From positions 1-41,264 of the forward strand of contig DASTMB010000006.1 in assembly GCA_035714365.1 (NCBI GenBank): DNA of 41,264 nucleotides, read 5' to 3'. Origin of the DNA: Mycobacteriales bacterium. GTDB taxonomy: Bacteria; Actinomycetota; Actinomycetes; BP-191. The stretch's first letter is position 1. Each line of letters opens with the position of its first letter. The notes under the pieces are model-generated. The model searched no databases. It was given only the letters and a program-made list of their open reading frames with translations, and had not been told where the DNA came from. Of the stretch, positions 1 through 8,151 are shown piece after piece. Both the position numbers and the translations under genes were made by a program.

Positions 1-518
1 CCGGGCTCGTCGGTGACGGTGGCGCTGGCGACGTCGGCGTTGGTGATCTCGGCCGGGCCGAGGTCGTAGGTCGCCTCGCCCTCGGCGTCGCAGGCGACGA
101 TCGCCGCGCCCGCGCCGGCACCCGCCGACCGGGCCGCGACCGCGGCGCGGCCGGTGGCGGTCGCGCACTCGCCGGGCGGGTTCGCGCGCAGCACCGGCCG
201 CAACGTCAGCCGTCCCGGCGCGCGCACGGCGGCGAGCTCCTCGGCGGTCAGCGCGCGCGGCAGCTCGATGGTGCCGGCGGCGGCGTCCACGTGCGACGCG
301 GTGACGCCGAGCGCGGCGAGCCGCGCCGTGACCTGCGCGGTGACCGTGTCGGCCGGCGCCGACGACTCGACGCGCACGCGCAACGTCGCCACGGCCGCGA
401 CCGAGGCCGTCGCCGAGGGCGTGGCGGACGACGGTGACGGCGCCGCGTCGCGGGGCGAGCCGTTCGTGCAGCCGGCCAGCGCCAGCGCGGCGACCGCGAG
501 AGCGAGCGGACGAAGCAT
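1..518 (-). CDS. SecD-like lipoprotein, C-terminus outside window
   Basis: The reading frame is open from an ATG at 518 to the window edge, so the C-terminus is missing. It begins with a signal sequence and a lipobox (LALAGC, Cys at residue 18), so the product should be a lipid-anchored extracytoplasmic protein. After a Ser/Thr/Ala linker, a stretch reading VRVESSAPADTVTAQVTARL followed by VDAAAGTIELPRALTAEEL and a LTLRPV strand resembles the periplasmic P1-type domain of SecD (signature GxLxFRPV). That resemblance is by motif only. It lies 48 bp downstream of phoU on the same strand and could be read through from that operon. Its role is unknown; a stand-alone SecD-like domain would not be a translocase by itself. 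Confidence 0.75.
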   Translation of the reverse strand, partial: MLRPLALAVAALALAGCTNGSPRDAAPSPSSATPSATASVAAVATLRVRVESSAPADTVTAQVTARLAALGVTASHVDAAAGTIELPRALTAEELAAVRAPGRLTLRPVLRANPPGECATATGRAAVAARSAGAGAGAAIVACDAEGEATYDLGPAEITNADVASATVTDEP

Positions 519-566
519 CGCGAACCCCCCCAACCCGCGCGGCCCGGTGCCGCGCGCGGCGCCAGG

Positions 567-1241
567 TTACGCCGGGGCGGTCGCGTCGGTGTCGTGCAGC
601 ACGCCGGTGACGAGGAACTCCACGCGCTCCGCGACGTTGGCGGCGTGGTCGCCGATGCGCTCGAAGTACCGGCCGACGAGCGCGACCTGCACCGCCCGCT
701 GCACGTCGCCCTCGTCGTCCACCTTCGCCGCGAAGATGACGCGGAACAGGTCCTTCTGGAGGTCGTCGATGACGTCGTCCATGTCCGGCAGCGCCGCCGC
801 GCGGGCGAGGTCGCCGTCGGCGAACGTGTCGACCGCCAGCCGGAGCTGCACGCCCGCCTGCTCGCGCATTCGGTCGACGATGCCGCGCACCCGCGGCTCC
901 AGCGTGTACGGGTAGAGCCGCCGCGTGGCCTTGGCGACGTTGACCATGAGGTCCCCGGTGCGTTCCAGCTCGTGCACGACGCGCAGGATCGTGACCAGCA
1001 TCCGCAGGTCGGCCGGCGCCGGCTGCCGGCGGGCCAGCAGCAGGTACGTCCGCGCCTCGATCGAGCGCATCAGCGCGTCGATCGCGCGGTCGCCGGCGAT
1101 GACCCGCTCGACCGCCGGGAGGTCCGCGTCGAGGAACGCCGCCGTCCCCGCCTCGATCGCCTCCGACGCGAGCCCGCCGAGGCGGATCACGTCGGCCTTC
1201 AGCTCGGCCAGCTCCTCGTGGGGCTGCCGCGTCCCGGTCAC
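567..1241 (-). CDS. phoU: PhoU phosphate signalling protein
   Basis: This 224-residue protein has the two-repeat all-helical PhoU fold: the first repeat starts with HEELAELKADVIRLGGLASE and the second has the family signature GRYFERIGDHAANVAERVEF. PhoU links the Pst phosphate transporter to the phosphate-sensing kinase and keeps the regulon off when phosphate is plentiful. The start is GTG at 1241, and the upstream response regulator's TGA overlaps it (GTGA), indicating translational coupling. The order kinase-regulator-phoU in one overlapping unit makes a phosphate role for all three very likely. No pst genes are visible in the window. Length is normal for the family. Confidence 0.95.
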   Translation of the reverse strand: MTGTRQPHEELAELKADVIRLGGLASEAIEAGTAAFLDADLPAVERVIAGDRAIDALMRSIEARTYLLLARRQPAPADLRMLVTILRVVHELERTGDLMVNVAKATRRLYPYTLEPRVRGIVDRMREQAGVQLRLAVDTFADGDLARAAALPDMDDVIDDLQKDLFRVIFAAKVDDEGDVQRAVQVALVGRYFERIGDHAANVAERVEFLVTGVLHDTDATAPA

Positions 1242-1939
1242 CGCGCCGCCTCCTCGTACCGGTAGCCGAGGCCGCGGATCGTCGTGATCCGGACCGGGTG
1301 GGCCGGGTCGTCCTCGATCTTCGCCCGCAGCCGCTTCACGTGGACGTCGAGCGTCTTCGTGTCGCCGACGTAGTCGGCGCCCCAGACGCGGCCGATGAGC
1401 GCGTGCCGCGTCATTACGCGGCCGGCGTTGGCCAGCAGCGTCTCGAGCAGCTCGAACTCCCGCAACGGCATCGGCACCGGCTCCCCGCGGACGGTGACCT
1501 CGTGGCGTTCCGGGTCGAGGCAGACGTCGCCGACGCGCAACGGCGCCGGCCCGCCGCCGTCCGCGGGCGCGCCCGCCGCCCGCCGCAGCACCGCGCGGAT
1601 GCGCGCGACCAGCTCGCGGACGCGGTACGGCTTCGCGACGTAGTCGTCGGCGCCGATCTCCAGGCCGACGACGGTGTCGGTCTCGGTGGTCTTGGCCGTG
1701 ACCATGATGATCGGCACGCGCGAGGTCTCGCGGAGCTGCCGGCAGACCTCGACGCCGGACAGCCGCGGCAGCATCAGGTCGAGCAGCACCAGGTCCGGCG
1801 GGCGGGCGCGGAAGCGTTCCAGCGCCTCGATGCCGTCGCGCGCGACGACGACGTCGTACCCCTCGCGGGTGAGGCCGATCTCCAGCGCCTCGACGTAGGA
1901 CTCCTCGTCCTCCACCACCAGGATCGTCGGCACGCTCAC
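1238..1939 (-). CDS. regX3: OmpR/PhoB-family response regulator (RegX3-like)
   Basis: This is a 233-residue two-domain response regulator. The receiver domain has the acidic pair DE at residues 11-12, phospho-acceptor Asp54 (LLDLMLP), Thr81 and Lys103 (KPY). The C-terminal winged helix ends with the typical VRITTIRGLGYRYE. The GTG start at 1939 was chosen because it overlaps the kinase stop codon as GTGA and puts the receiver right at the N-terminus; reading further upstream in this frame gives only arginine-rich non-protein sequence inside the kinase. It overlaps phoU at the other end in the same way. Sequence and context point to the SenX3-RegX3 phosphate-response pair. The exact ortholog name is an inference. 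Confidence 0.93.
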   Translation of the reverse strand: MSVPTILVVEDEESYVEALEIGLTREGYDVVVARDGIEALERFRARPPDLVLLDLMLPRLSGVEVCRQLRETSRVPIIMVTAKTTETDTVVGLEIGADDYVAKPYRVRELVARIRAVLRRAAGAPADGGGPAPLRVGDVCLDPERHEVTVRGEPVPMPLREFELLETLLANAGRVMTRHALIGRVWGADYVGDTKTLDVHVKRLRAKIEDDPAHPVRITTIRGLGYRYEEAAR

Positions 1940-2931
1940 CCCCTCGCCCACGGCAGCCGGACGGTGAACGTCGACCCCTCGCCCTCGCGCGACTCCACCC
2001 GCACGTCGCCGGCGTGGTTGGCGACGACGTGGCGGACGATCGCCAGGCCGAGCCCGGTGCCGCCCGTAGCCCGGGAACGCGCCCGGTCCACCCGGTAGAA
2101 CCGCTCGAAGATGCGGGCCAGGTCCTTCGCCGGGATGCCGGCGCCCTGGTCCGCGACCGCGACGTCCAGCCACTCCTCGTCGTGGCTGACCCGCACCGAC
2201 ACGGTGCGCCCCGGCTCGCTGTACTTCACGGCGTTGTCGAGGAGGTTCGCGAACGCGCTGACGAGCTGGCGGTCGTCGCCGACCACCTCGACCCCGTCGT
2301 CGGGGAGCGCGACGTCGAGCGTCACCTCGCACCGCTGCGCGGCGGGCGCCACGCGTTCCGCGGCCTCGGCGAGCAGGTCCGCGACGGGGACGCGGCGGCG
2401 CACCTGCACGCCCTCCGCCTCGATTCGCGACAGGTCCAGCAGGTCCTCGATGATCCGCGTCGCCCGGTCGGCCTCGGTGAGGATGCGCGCCGCGAGCCGG
2501 TGCGCGACGTCGATGTCGCGCTCGTCCTGCAACGTCTCCGCCAGCACCCGCAGCGCGCCGACCGGCGTGCGCAGCTCGTGCGAGACGTTCGCGACGAAGT
2601 CGCGGCGCACCGCGTCGACGCGGTGCCGTTCGCTCACGTCGTGCAGCACCGCGACGACGCCGAGCAGGTCGTCGTCCTCGGTCACCGGCTCGGCGGTCAG
2701 GTCGAGCATCCGCGGCGGGGGGCCGTGCAGCTCGAGGGTGCGGCGTTGCGGGCCGCCGGCGGCCAGCGCGAGCAGGTCGTCGAGCGCGCGCGCCGCGATC
2801 GCGTCGGAGTGCCGGGCGGCGGCGAGCGCGCGGGCGCGGCGGTTGCGCAGCACCGTCTCGCCCGACGGGTCCGCGACGACGACCCCGAGCGGCAGCGCGT
2901 CGAACGCCGCCCGGAGCAGGTCCTCGTTCAT
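1936..2931 (-). CDS. senX3: PAS-containing sensor histidine kinase (SenX3-like)
   Basis: This 331-residue histidine kinase has an N-terminal PAS-like domain (about residues 5-105), a HisKA domain with phosphorylated His118 (DFVANVSHELRTPVG), and an HATPase_c domain with N box (NLLDNAVKYSE), G1 (DQGAGIP), F box and G2 (GTGLGLAIV). It is the first gene of the kinase/regulator/phoU operon. ATG at 2931 is the best start: the frame stays open further upstream, but that part is compositionally unlike protein and overlaps the divergent promoter region. From this start no transmembrane helix is visible, whereas SenX3 and PhoR of relatives are membrane-anchored, so it may be soluble or tethered through partners. 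Confidence 0.9.
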   Translation of the reverse strand: MNEDLLRAAFDALPLGVVVADPSGETVLRNRRARALAAARHSDAIAARALDDLLALAAGGPQRRTLELHGPPPRMLDLTAEPVTEDDDLLGVVAVLHDVSERHRVDAVRRDFVANVSHELRTPVGALRVLAETLQDERDIDVAHRLAARILTEADRATRIIEDLLDLSRIEAEGVQVRRRVPVADLLAEAAERVAPAAQRCEVTLDVALPDDGVEVVGDDRQLVSAFANLLDNAVKYSEPGRTVSVRVSHDEEWLDVAVADQGAGIPAKDLARIFERFYRVDRARSRATGGTGLGLAIVRHVVANHAGDVRVESREGEGSTFTVRLPWARG

Positions 2932-3037
2932 GGCACCGACGCTAGCCCGGAGCGGGCGGGCGTGTGCGACCATGGAATCGCGCGCCGCTCGGCGGCGTTG
3001 ACGCTCGTAGCCAGCGCACCACCGACCCGGGAGAGCC

Positions 3038-3385
3038 ATGACCGAGACGCAGACCGCCCCCTCGACCGTCGTCCTCAGCGACGCCGCGGCCGCGAAGGTC
3101 AAGGCGCTGCTCGAGCAGGAGGGCCGCGACGACCTCGCGCTGCGCATCGCCGTGCAGCCCGGTGGCTGCTCCGGCCTGCGCTACCAGCTGTTCTTCGACG
3201 AGCGCACGCTCGACGGCGACACGTTCCACGAGTTCGGCGGCGTCAAGGTCGTCGTCGACCGGATGAGCGGGCCGTACCTCGGCGGCGCGACGATCGACTT
3301 CGTCGACACCATCGAGAAGCAGGGCTTCACGATCGACAACCCGAACGCCAAGGGCTCCTGCGCCTGCGGCGAGTCGTTCCACTAG
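3038..3385 (+). CDS. erpA: A-type Fe-S carrier protein (ErpA/HesB family)
   Basis: This 115-residue protein belongs to the HesB/IscA family, which carries and inserts Fe-S clusters into apo-enzymes. The three conserved cysteines are present: Cys44 in GGCSGL and Cys108/Cys110 in the C-terminal CACGESF. The first dozen residues (Thr/Ala/Pro) are an extra tail common in actinobacterial versions. A purine-rich GGGAGAG sits 8 nt before the ATG. It is transcribed divergently from the senX3-like gene with about 100 bp between starts, and no other Fe-S assembly gene is adjacent. The cysteine desulfurase at 9291-10391 could serve it, but that link is speculative. Confidence 0.95.
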   Translation: MTETQTAPSTVVLSDAAAAKVKALLEQEGRDDLALRIAVQPGGCSGLRYQLFFDERTLDGDTFHEFGGVKVVVDRMSGPYLGGATIDFVDTIEKQGFTIDNPNAKGSCACGESFH

Positions 3386-3392
3386 TCACGCG

Positions 3393-4547
3393 CTACTCCG
3401 AAGGGGCGGTCCCGGCCGGGGCCGCCCCTTCGCGCTGTCCCGGGTCGAGGTAGCGGCCCGGCAGCGCGAGCACCGGCTCCTCGTAGGTCGAGCCCGCGAA
3501 CGACAGCAGCCAGGCCGGCACGAGGAACGACTCGTGCTGGCCCGGCGCGTAGAGCAGGCCGAGGCGGACCGCCGTCACCACGCGCGGCGCCGGCGACGGG
3601 CACGGCGCCAGGCAGGCGATCGCCGGCTCCGGGCGGCCGTACCCGCCGCTCGCCACCGCCTCCCGCACCCCGAGCAGCGGGTACGTGTCGCCGCGCGCGG
3701 CGCCGCCGAGGAAGCCGGTCGCGCTGCGGATGCGGCCGTCGTTGCCGACGTCGATCCGCGTCTCGTAGCCGGACGTCGGCAGCCCGCCGACGAGCGGCGA
3801 CACGACCAGCGCCCGCGCGCCCCAGCCGTCCTCGACGCGGGCCGGCTCGTCGGTCAGCCCGAGCGCGCGGAGCACCGGCGCCGCGGCGGTGCGCACCGTC
3901 TCCGCCGACGGCATCGGCGGCGGCGACGGCGGCACGCCGCAGGGGTCCTTCACGCCGGGCGGCGGCGACACGCACGGCACCGGGGCGCCGACCGGCTGGT
4001 CCGGCGGCACCGGGTCGGCGGGTGCGCCGGACGACGGCGGCCCCGGCTTCGGCTCCTTCGGTACGGGCGGCGGCGGCACGGTGGCGGGCTCGGCGGTCGC
4101 CACGCCGACCGCGCCGACCGACCCGGACGAGCCCGCCCCGGACGAGTCCGACCCGCGGAACGTCACGGCGTTGTAGGTCCAGTGGCCGCCACCGGCCCGC
4201 AGCTCCGGCCCGCTGTCGCCGGCCCGGACCACCACGCCGCCGTCCGGGTCCGCGACCGGCTCCGCGTCGATCCCGAACGCCGCCGCCAGCGCCCTGGCGT
4301 CCGGCCCGCCGCCCGCGAACCCGTACGCGGGCGCCTCCGCCGGCAGCCCCGCGAGCAGGGCGTCCGGCACCGTCACCTCGCCGCCCTTCGCGTACGCCGG
4401 CACCGCGATGTCGCGCCCCGCCGCGGCGGTGTCGCGTTCCGCGCCCGCGGCGCGGACCGGCAGCACGCGTGGCTCGCGCGCGGCGGGCGTGGTGCCGCAC
4501 GCCGTGAGCAGGACGACGGCGACGAGTGAGCGAGCGGCCGGGCGCAT
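3393..4547 (-). CDS. Proline-rich lipoprotein of unknown function
   Basis: This 384-residue protein starts with a short signal peptide and lipobox (VVLLTACGTT, Cys17), predicting a lipoprotein on the outer face of the membrane. The middle (about residues 155-215) is a Pro/Gly/Ser-rich low-complexity stretch with PPSPPPMP-like runs, joining an N-terminal globular part to a C-terminal part that contains GNDGRIRSATGFLGG and WLLSFAGSTYEEPVLAL. I do not recognise a named family; the last segment resembles the small repeat-like domains of actinobacterial membrane-anchored proteins. A GGAGG ribosome site lies 5 nt before the ATG at 4547. It is convergent with erpA and divergent from the small acidic gene at 4625. 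Confidence 0.85.
   Translation of the reverse strand: MRPAARSLVAVVLLTACGTTPAAREPRVLPVRAAGAERDTAAAGRDIAVPAYAKGGEVTVPDALLAGLPAEAPAYGFAGGGPDARALAAAFGIDAEPVADPDGGVVVRAGDSGPELRAGGGHWTYNAVTFRGSDSSGAGSSGSVGAVGVATAEPATVPPPPVPKEPKPGPPSSGAPADPVPPDQPVGAPVPCVSPPPGVKDPCGVPPSPPPMPSAETVRTAAAPVLRALGLTDEPARVEDGWGARALVVSPLVGGLPTSGYETRIDVGNDGRIRSATGFLGGAARGDTYPLLGVREAVASGGYGRPEPAIACLAPCPSPAPRVVTAVRLGLLYAPGQHESFLVPAWLLSFAGSTYEEPVLALPGRYLDPGQREGAAPAGTAPSE
3400..3431. terminator. Hairpin between convergent erpA and lipoprotein genes
   Basis: A perfect 10-bp stem (GAAGGGGCGG / CCGCCCCTTC) with a 12-nt GC-rich loop starts 14 nt after the erpA stop. There is no long U-run, as is usual in high-GC actinobacteria. It lies inside the last codons of the convergent lipoprotein gene, so it would end erpA transcripts and could be used from either side. 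Confidence 0.6.
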
Positions 4548-4624
4548 GACGCCTCCTCCGGTGAGCGTGACACCGCTGGGACGCGCGCGGGAGTGGCGGC
4601 GTTCCGCGCGGGTACGCCCGCCCC

Positions 4625-4828
4625 ATGAGCGAGAACGACACCACGACCACGGCCGAGGACCTGCACGCGGGCGGCGACAAGCCCGGCGGCGACTACGGCG
4701 ACGTCTCCGGCATCGGCACCGCCGACGAGGACGAGGGCCGCGCCGGCTCCGGCGGCACCCCGGACACCGACGAGGCGACCCGGGCGCAGGAGGGCGTGCA
4801 GGCGGCGTTCGAGACGGGCATCTCGTAG
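4625..4828 (+). CDS. Small acidic hydrophilic protein
   Basis: This 67-residue product is strongly acidic, rich in Asp, Glu, Gly and Thr, with no cysteines and no hydrophobic segment, and is probably disordered in the cytoplasm. No family is recognised. Support for it being real: it starts with ATG, its stop is 9 nt from the thiolase start, and its composition is not the arginine-rich kind seen in non-coding frames here. There is no clear Shine-Dalgarno; the region before the ATG (GGGTACGCCCGCCCC) could give a leaderless message. The opposite strand is also open here (4693-4884), but that frame would cover the thiolase start. Confidence 0.6.
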   Translation: MSENDTTTTAEDLHAGGDKPGGDYGDVSGIGTADEDEGRAGSGGTPDTDEATRAQEGVQAAFETGIS

Positions 4829-4837
4829 CCTGGGGGC

Positions 4838-6010
4838 ATGGCGGAAGCGTTCCTCGTCGGCGGCGTCCGCACGCCGATGGGCAAGTACGGCGGTCAGCTC
4901 TCCTCGGTGCGCCCCGACGACCTCGCGGCGCTCGTCGTCGGCGAGGCGGTGCGGCGCGCGGGCGTCGACCCGGACGCGGTCGACGAGGTCGTCCTCGGCG
5001 CGGCGAACCAGTCCGGCGAGGACAACCGCAACGTCGCCCGGATGGCGTTGCTGCTCGCCGGGCTGCCGGTCGAGACGCCCGCGTACACGGTCAACCGGCT
5101 CTGCGCCAGCGGCCTCACCGCCATCTCGGCGGCGGCCGCGCAGGTGCGCGCCGGCGAGGCCGACCTGATCGTGGCGGGCGGCGTCGAGTCGATGACCCGG
5201 GCGCCGTATGTCATGGCCAAGCCGGGGACGCCGTGGGCGAAGGCGCCGGAGGTGTTCGACACCTCGCTCGGCTGGCGGTTCGTCAACCCGCGGATGGCGG
5301 CGGTGCCGAAGCGCACGCTGTCGATGGGGGAGACGGCCGAGGAGGTCGCCGCGCTCGATGGCATCACGCGCGAGGACTCCGACGCGTGGGCGCTGCGTTC
5401 GCACGACCGGGCCGTCGACGCGCAGAAGGCCGGGCGGTTCGAGCCGGAGATCGTCGCCGTCGACGGCATCGACACCGACGAGGGGCCGCGGCCCGGCTCG
5501 ACGCTGGAGAAGCTCGCCGGCCTCAAGCCGGTGTTCCGCGCCGGCGGGGTCGTCACCGCCGGCTCGTCGTCGCCGCTGTCCGACGGCGCGGCGGCGCTGC
5601 TCGTCGCCAGCGAGGCCGCCGTCGAGCGGTACGGCCTCACGCCGCGCGCCCGCGTCGTCACCTCCGCCGCGGCCGGCGTCGAGCCGCACCTGATGGGCCT
5701 CGGCCCGGTGCCCGCGACCGAGAAGGCGCTGGCCCGCGCCGGCTGGACCGCCCGCGACCTGGACGCGGTCGAGGTCAACGAGGCGTTCGCCGTGCAGGTG
5801 CTCGCCTGCCTGCGCCGGCTGCGGATCGAGGCCGACGTCGTCAACGCCGACGGCGGCGCGATCGCGCTCGGCCACCCGCTCGGCTGCTCCGGCGCGCGGC
5901 TGGCCGTCACGCTGCTCGGCCGGATGGAGCGCGACGGCGCCGCGCGCGGCCTCGCCACCATGTGCGTCGGCGTCGGCCAGGGCGCCGCGATGCTCGTCGA
6001 ACGCGCCTGA
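4838..6010 (+). CDS. Acetyl-CoA acyltransferase (thiolase)
   Basis: This 390-residue thiolase catalyses CoA-dependent cleavage of 3-ketoacyl-CoA or the reverse condensation. Catalytic residues are present: Cys89 in NRLCASGL (acyl acceptor), His346 in GHPLGCSGAR and Cys376 in MCVGVGQG. The CVGVGQG version, instead of CxGGGxG, and the Cys in GHPLGCSG depart from textbook biosynthetic thiolases and fit the degradative or 3-oxoadipyl-CoA-like branch better, but the substrate cannot be fixed from sequence. ATG at 4838 is preceded by TGGGGG. No other beta-oxidation gene is adjacent, so it probably acts in general acyl-CoA turnover with unlinked partners. Confidence 0.93.
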   Translation: MAEAFLVGGVRTPMGKYGGQLSSVRPDDLAALVVGEAVRRAGVDPDAVDEVVLGAANQSGEDNRNVARMALLLAGLPVETPAYTVNRLCASGLTAISAAAAQVRAGEADLIVAGGVESMTRAPYVMAKPGTPWAKAPEVFDTSLGWRFVNPRMAAVPKRTLSMGETAEEVAALDGITREDSDAWALRSHDRAVDAQKAGRFEPEIVAVDGIDTDEGPRPGSTLEKLAGLKPVFRAGGVVTAGSSSPLSDGAAALLVASEAAVERYGLTPRARVVTSAAAGVEPHLMGLGPVPATEKALARAGWTARDLDAVEVNEAFAVQVLACLRRLRIEADVVNADGGAIALGHPLGCSGARLAVTLLGRMERDGAARGLATMCVGVGQGAAMLVERA

Positions 6011-6011
6011 A

Positions 6012-6290
6012 TTCTCCCGATCCGACTATCACCCCCATTGCGGCGGTCTTTTCCCGGACGCCACATTCGCTGGGTCGCAGTCGAACGTAGCCGCCGTCGG
6101 CGGCTACCGGCGAAAGGCGGGGCCGGGCGACCTGGGCAACCTGGTCAGCGTCAACACGCTGACCACGTGCGTGGACACCGACCTCAGCCACTACATCGAC
6201 AACTACGGCGTGTGCGAGGGCGGGAGCTGGGCGTCGGTGCGCAGCGGCAACACGTGCGTGAACACCTACCCCTTCGATTTCCGCTACTAG
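6012..6290 (+). pseudogene. Startless coding remnant, C-terminal end of a secreted-type protein
   Basis: The frame ending at the TAG at 6288-6290 is open back to the thiolase stop (about 92 codons) but has no ATG, GTG or TTG until a GTG only about 40 codons before the end. The last 50 residues look like real protein: GDLGNLVSVNTLTTCVDTDL, HYIDNYGVCEGG and SGNTCVNTYPFDFRY, with three Cys and many Asn/Thr/Tyr, unlike the Arg/Pro/Ala products of shadow frames. The first 65 nt are less GC-rich than the neighbourhood. I read it as the surviving 3' end of a small secreted-protein gene. The family is not recognised; a vague likeness to chaplin-type GNTCVN ends is not enough to name it. Confidence 0.45.
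6087..6107 (+). terminator. Hairpin after the thiolase gene
   Basis: A perfect 9-bp stem (GTAGCCGCC / GGCGGCTAC) with a 3-nt loop sits 76 nt after the thiolase stop. There is no U-tract. It is a plausible terminator for the thiolase message, although it lies inside the startless remnant frame. Confidence 0.45.
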
Positions 6291-6327
6291 CCGCTTTCCC
6301 CGAAATGAGAGGTAAAGGCCGTTCCCG

Positions 6328-6924
6328 CTAGCTCGCCGTGGCCGCCAGCGCGAGCGGTTCCGCGGGCGGCGCGGCGCGGTCCGGTGTCACCACCGACACC
6401 ACCCAGAGCCGCCGGTCGCGCGCGACCACCACGCGCTGCGCGTACCGGCCCGCCGCGTCCGGCGGCTCGGCCAGCGCCAGGTACGGGGCCGGCGCGGTGA
6501 CCGTGGTCGCCCCGGCGCGTACCGCCGCGTCGCGGTACCGCGACGCCAGCGCCGTCGCCGCCTCCGGCGTGCCGACGTCGAGCACCAGCACGACCACCGC
6601 CCGCGGCGGCTCGCCCGGCGGCCGCCCGAACGCCCGCAGCACCCCGTCGCGGTACCCCTCGATCGCCGGCACGCCGAGCAGCGTCGCCGCCCGCGACTCC
6701 GGCAGCCGGCCGCCGCCCGACTCGGTGTCGTCCAGCAGCACGTAGCCGTCCGGCCGCGCGATCCGCGCGACCAGCGGCGACTCCGCCGGCGCCGCCGAGT
6801 CCGGCGCGCGCAGCAGCAGCACCGCCCCCACCCCGGCGAACCCCACGACGAACAGCGCCACCAGCGCGACCACGCACCCCGCCCGCGCGAACGGCGACGG
6901 CGGCGGCGCGAGCGGGTCGGACAC
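6328..6924 (-). CDS. Single-pass membrane protein of unknown function
   Basis: With the GTG at 6924 this is a 198-residue protein: a Pro-rich cytoplasmic N-terminus (SDPLAPPPSPFARAG), one strong transmembrane helix (VVALVALFVVGFAGVGAVLLL, about residues 16-36), then an extracytoplasmic domain of about 160 residues. That domain has pattern YRDGVLRAFGRPPGEPP and a final strand RLWVVSVVTPD, but I recognise no family. The frame continues upstream to 6984, but that would overlap the start of the divergent adenosine kinase gene at 6959, so the shorter start is preferred. It shares its promoter region with that kinase. Confidence 0.7.
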   Translation of the reverse strand: MSDPLAPPPSPFARAGCVVALVALFVVGFAGVGAVLLLRAPDSAAPAESPLVARIARPDGYVLLDDTESGGGRLPESRAATLLGVPAIEGYRDGVLRAFGRPPGEPPRAVVVLVLDVGTPEAATALASRYRDAAVRAGATTVTAPAPYLALAEPPDAAGRYAQRVVVARDRRLWVVSVVTPDRAAPPAEPLALAATAS

Positions 6925-6958
6925 GAGGCGCAGCGTCGCACGCCGGTACGCTCGCCCG

Positions 6959-7936
6959 ATGCGCATCGCCGTCACCGGGTCCATCGCGACCGACTACCTC
7001 ATGACGTTCTCCGGCCGCTTCGCCGACCAGCTCCTGCCGGACCAGCTCGACCGGCTGTCGCTGTCGTTCCTCGCGGAGGAGCTGGACCTGCGCCGGGGCG
7101 GCGTCGCCGCGAACATCGCGTTCGGCATGGCGGTGCTCGGCGAGCGGCCGATCCTCGTCGGCGCCGTCGGCAGCGACTGGGGCGACTACGAGTCGTGGCT
7201 GTCGCGGCACGGCGTCGACACGTCCGGCGTCCACGTCAGCGACCTCAAGCACACCGCGCGCTTCTTCTGCACGACCGACGCCGCGCAGTGCCAGGTCGCG
7301 ACGTTCTACCCGGGCGCCATGAGCGAGGCGCGCGACATCGAGCTCGCGCCCGTCGCCGAGCGCGCCGGCGGGCTCGACCTCGTCGTGGTCAGCCCGAACG
7401 ACCCCCAGGCGATGCTGCGGCACACCGAGGAGGCGCGCGCGCTGGGCATCCCGTTCGTCGCCGACCCCAGTCAGCAGCTCTCCTCCCTCGACGGCGACCA
7501 GATCCGCGCGCTGGTCGACGGCGCCGAGCTGCTCGTCACCAACGACTACGAGGCCGCGCTGATCGAGTCGAAGACCGGCTGGTCCGCCGAGGAGGTCCTC
7601 GAGCACGTCGGCACCCGCATCACGACGCTCGGCCCAAAGGGCTGCGTCGTGCAGCGCCGCGGCGAGCCGGACGTCGAGGTCCCGGTCGTGCCGGAGGAGC
7701 GCAAGGCCGACCCGACCGGTGTCGGCGACGCGTTCCGCGCGGGCTTCCTCGCGGCGCGGTCGTGGGGGCTGGGGCTGGAGCGTTCGGCGCAGGTCGGCAC
7801 GCTGCTCGCGACGTACGTGCTGGAGACCGTCGGCACGCAGGAGTACGTGCTCGAACGCGGCGCGTTCCTCGACCGGCTCGCCGGCACCTACGGCGACACC
7901 GCCCGCGACGAGGTCGCCCCGCACCTCCCCGGGTAG
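6959..7936 (+). CDS. adoK: Adenosine kinase, PfkB family
   Basis: This 325-residue PfkB sugar kinase matches the mycobacterial-type adenosine kinase (Rv2202c class) closely throughout: start AVTGSIATDYLM, substrate region LRRGGVAANIAFG, TFYPGAMSEARDIELA, ADPSQQL, LVTNDYE, TTLGPKGCVV and the catalytic/anion-hole motif DPTGVGDAFRAGFL. The enzyme phosphorylates adenosine to AMP in purine salvage. It stands alone; the next gene on the same strand starts over 200 bp downstream. In actinobacteria this gene is often near respiratory or Fe-S genes, but here only the distant erpA-type gene fits that pattern. Confidence 0.95.
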   Translation: MRIAVTGSIATDYLMTFSGRFADQLLPDQLDRLSLSFLAEELDLRRGGVAANIAFGMAVLGERPILVGAVGSDWGDYESWLSRHGVDTSGVHVSDLKHTARFFCTTDAAQCQVATFYPGAMSEARDIELAPVAERAGGLDLVVVSPNDPQAMLRHTEEARALGIPFVADPSQQLSSLDGDQIRALVDGAELLVTNDYEAALIESKTGWSAEEVLEHVGTRITTLGPKGCVVQRRGEPDVEVPVVPEERKADPTGVGDAFRAGFLAARSWGLGLERSAQVGTLLATYVLETVGTQEYVLERGAFLDRLAGTYGDTARDEVAPHLPG

Positions 7937-7946
7937 ACCGGCCGGT

Positions 7947-7975
7947 CCGTCCACAGCCCCGCCGCGGTGTCCACA
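7947..7975 (+). promoter_or_regulatory. Pair of DnaA-box-like sites
   Basis: Downstream of adoK are CCGTCCACA (7947-7955, 7 of 9 to the actinobacterial box TTGTCCACA) and GTGTCCACA (7967-7975, 8 of 9), same strand, 20 bp apart. The same two words in the same order recur at 29393-29432. They may bind DnaA for titration or control; two boxes are too few for an origin. Confidence 0.35.
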
Positions 7976-8151
7976 GATCTGCCCGCCCCCGCCCCACCAC
8001 CCCCACACCGCGCCAGGATTCCGGTGTGCCTTCTCCCTCCCTCACCCTCTCCCGACCTACACTCGGTCGCACGACATCCGTTGCGTCCGCACGGGCTCGT
8101 GCCGGCCGGCACCGGGTCCCCGCCGGGCGCCCCGACACCGGAGAGGTGACC

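Noticed and set aside
7981-8151. Promoter for the ImmA gene based on TACACT at 8058-8063
   Set aside because: The -10 is acceptable but no -35 element lies at proper distance and the start point would leave a long leader, so I did not annotate it.
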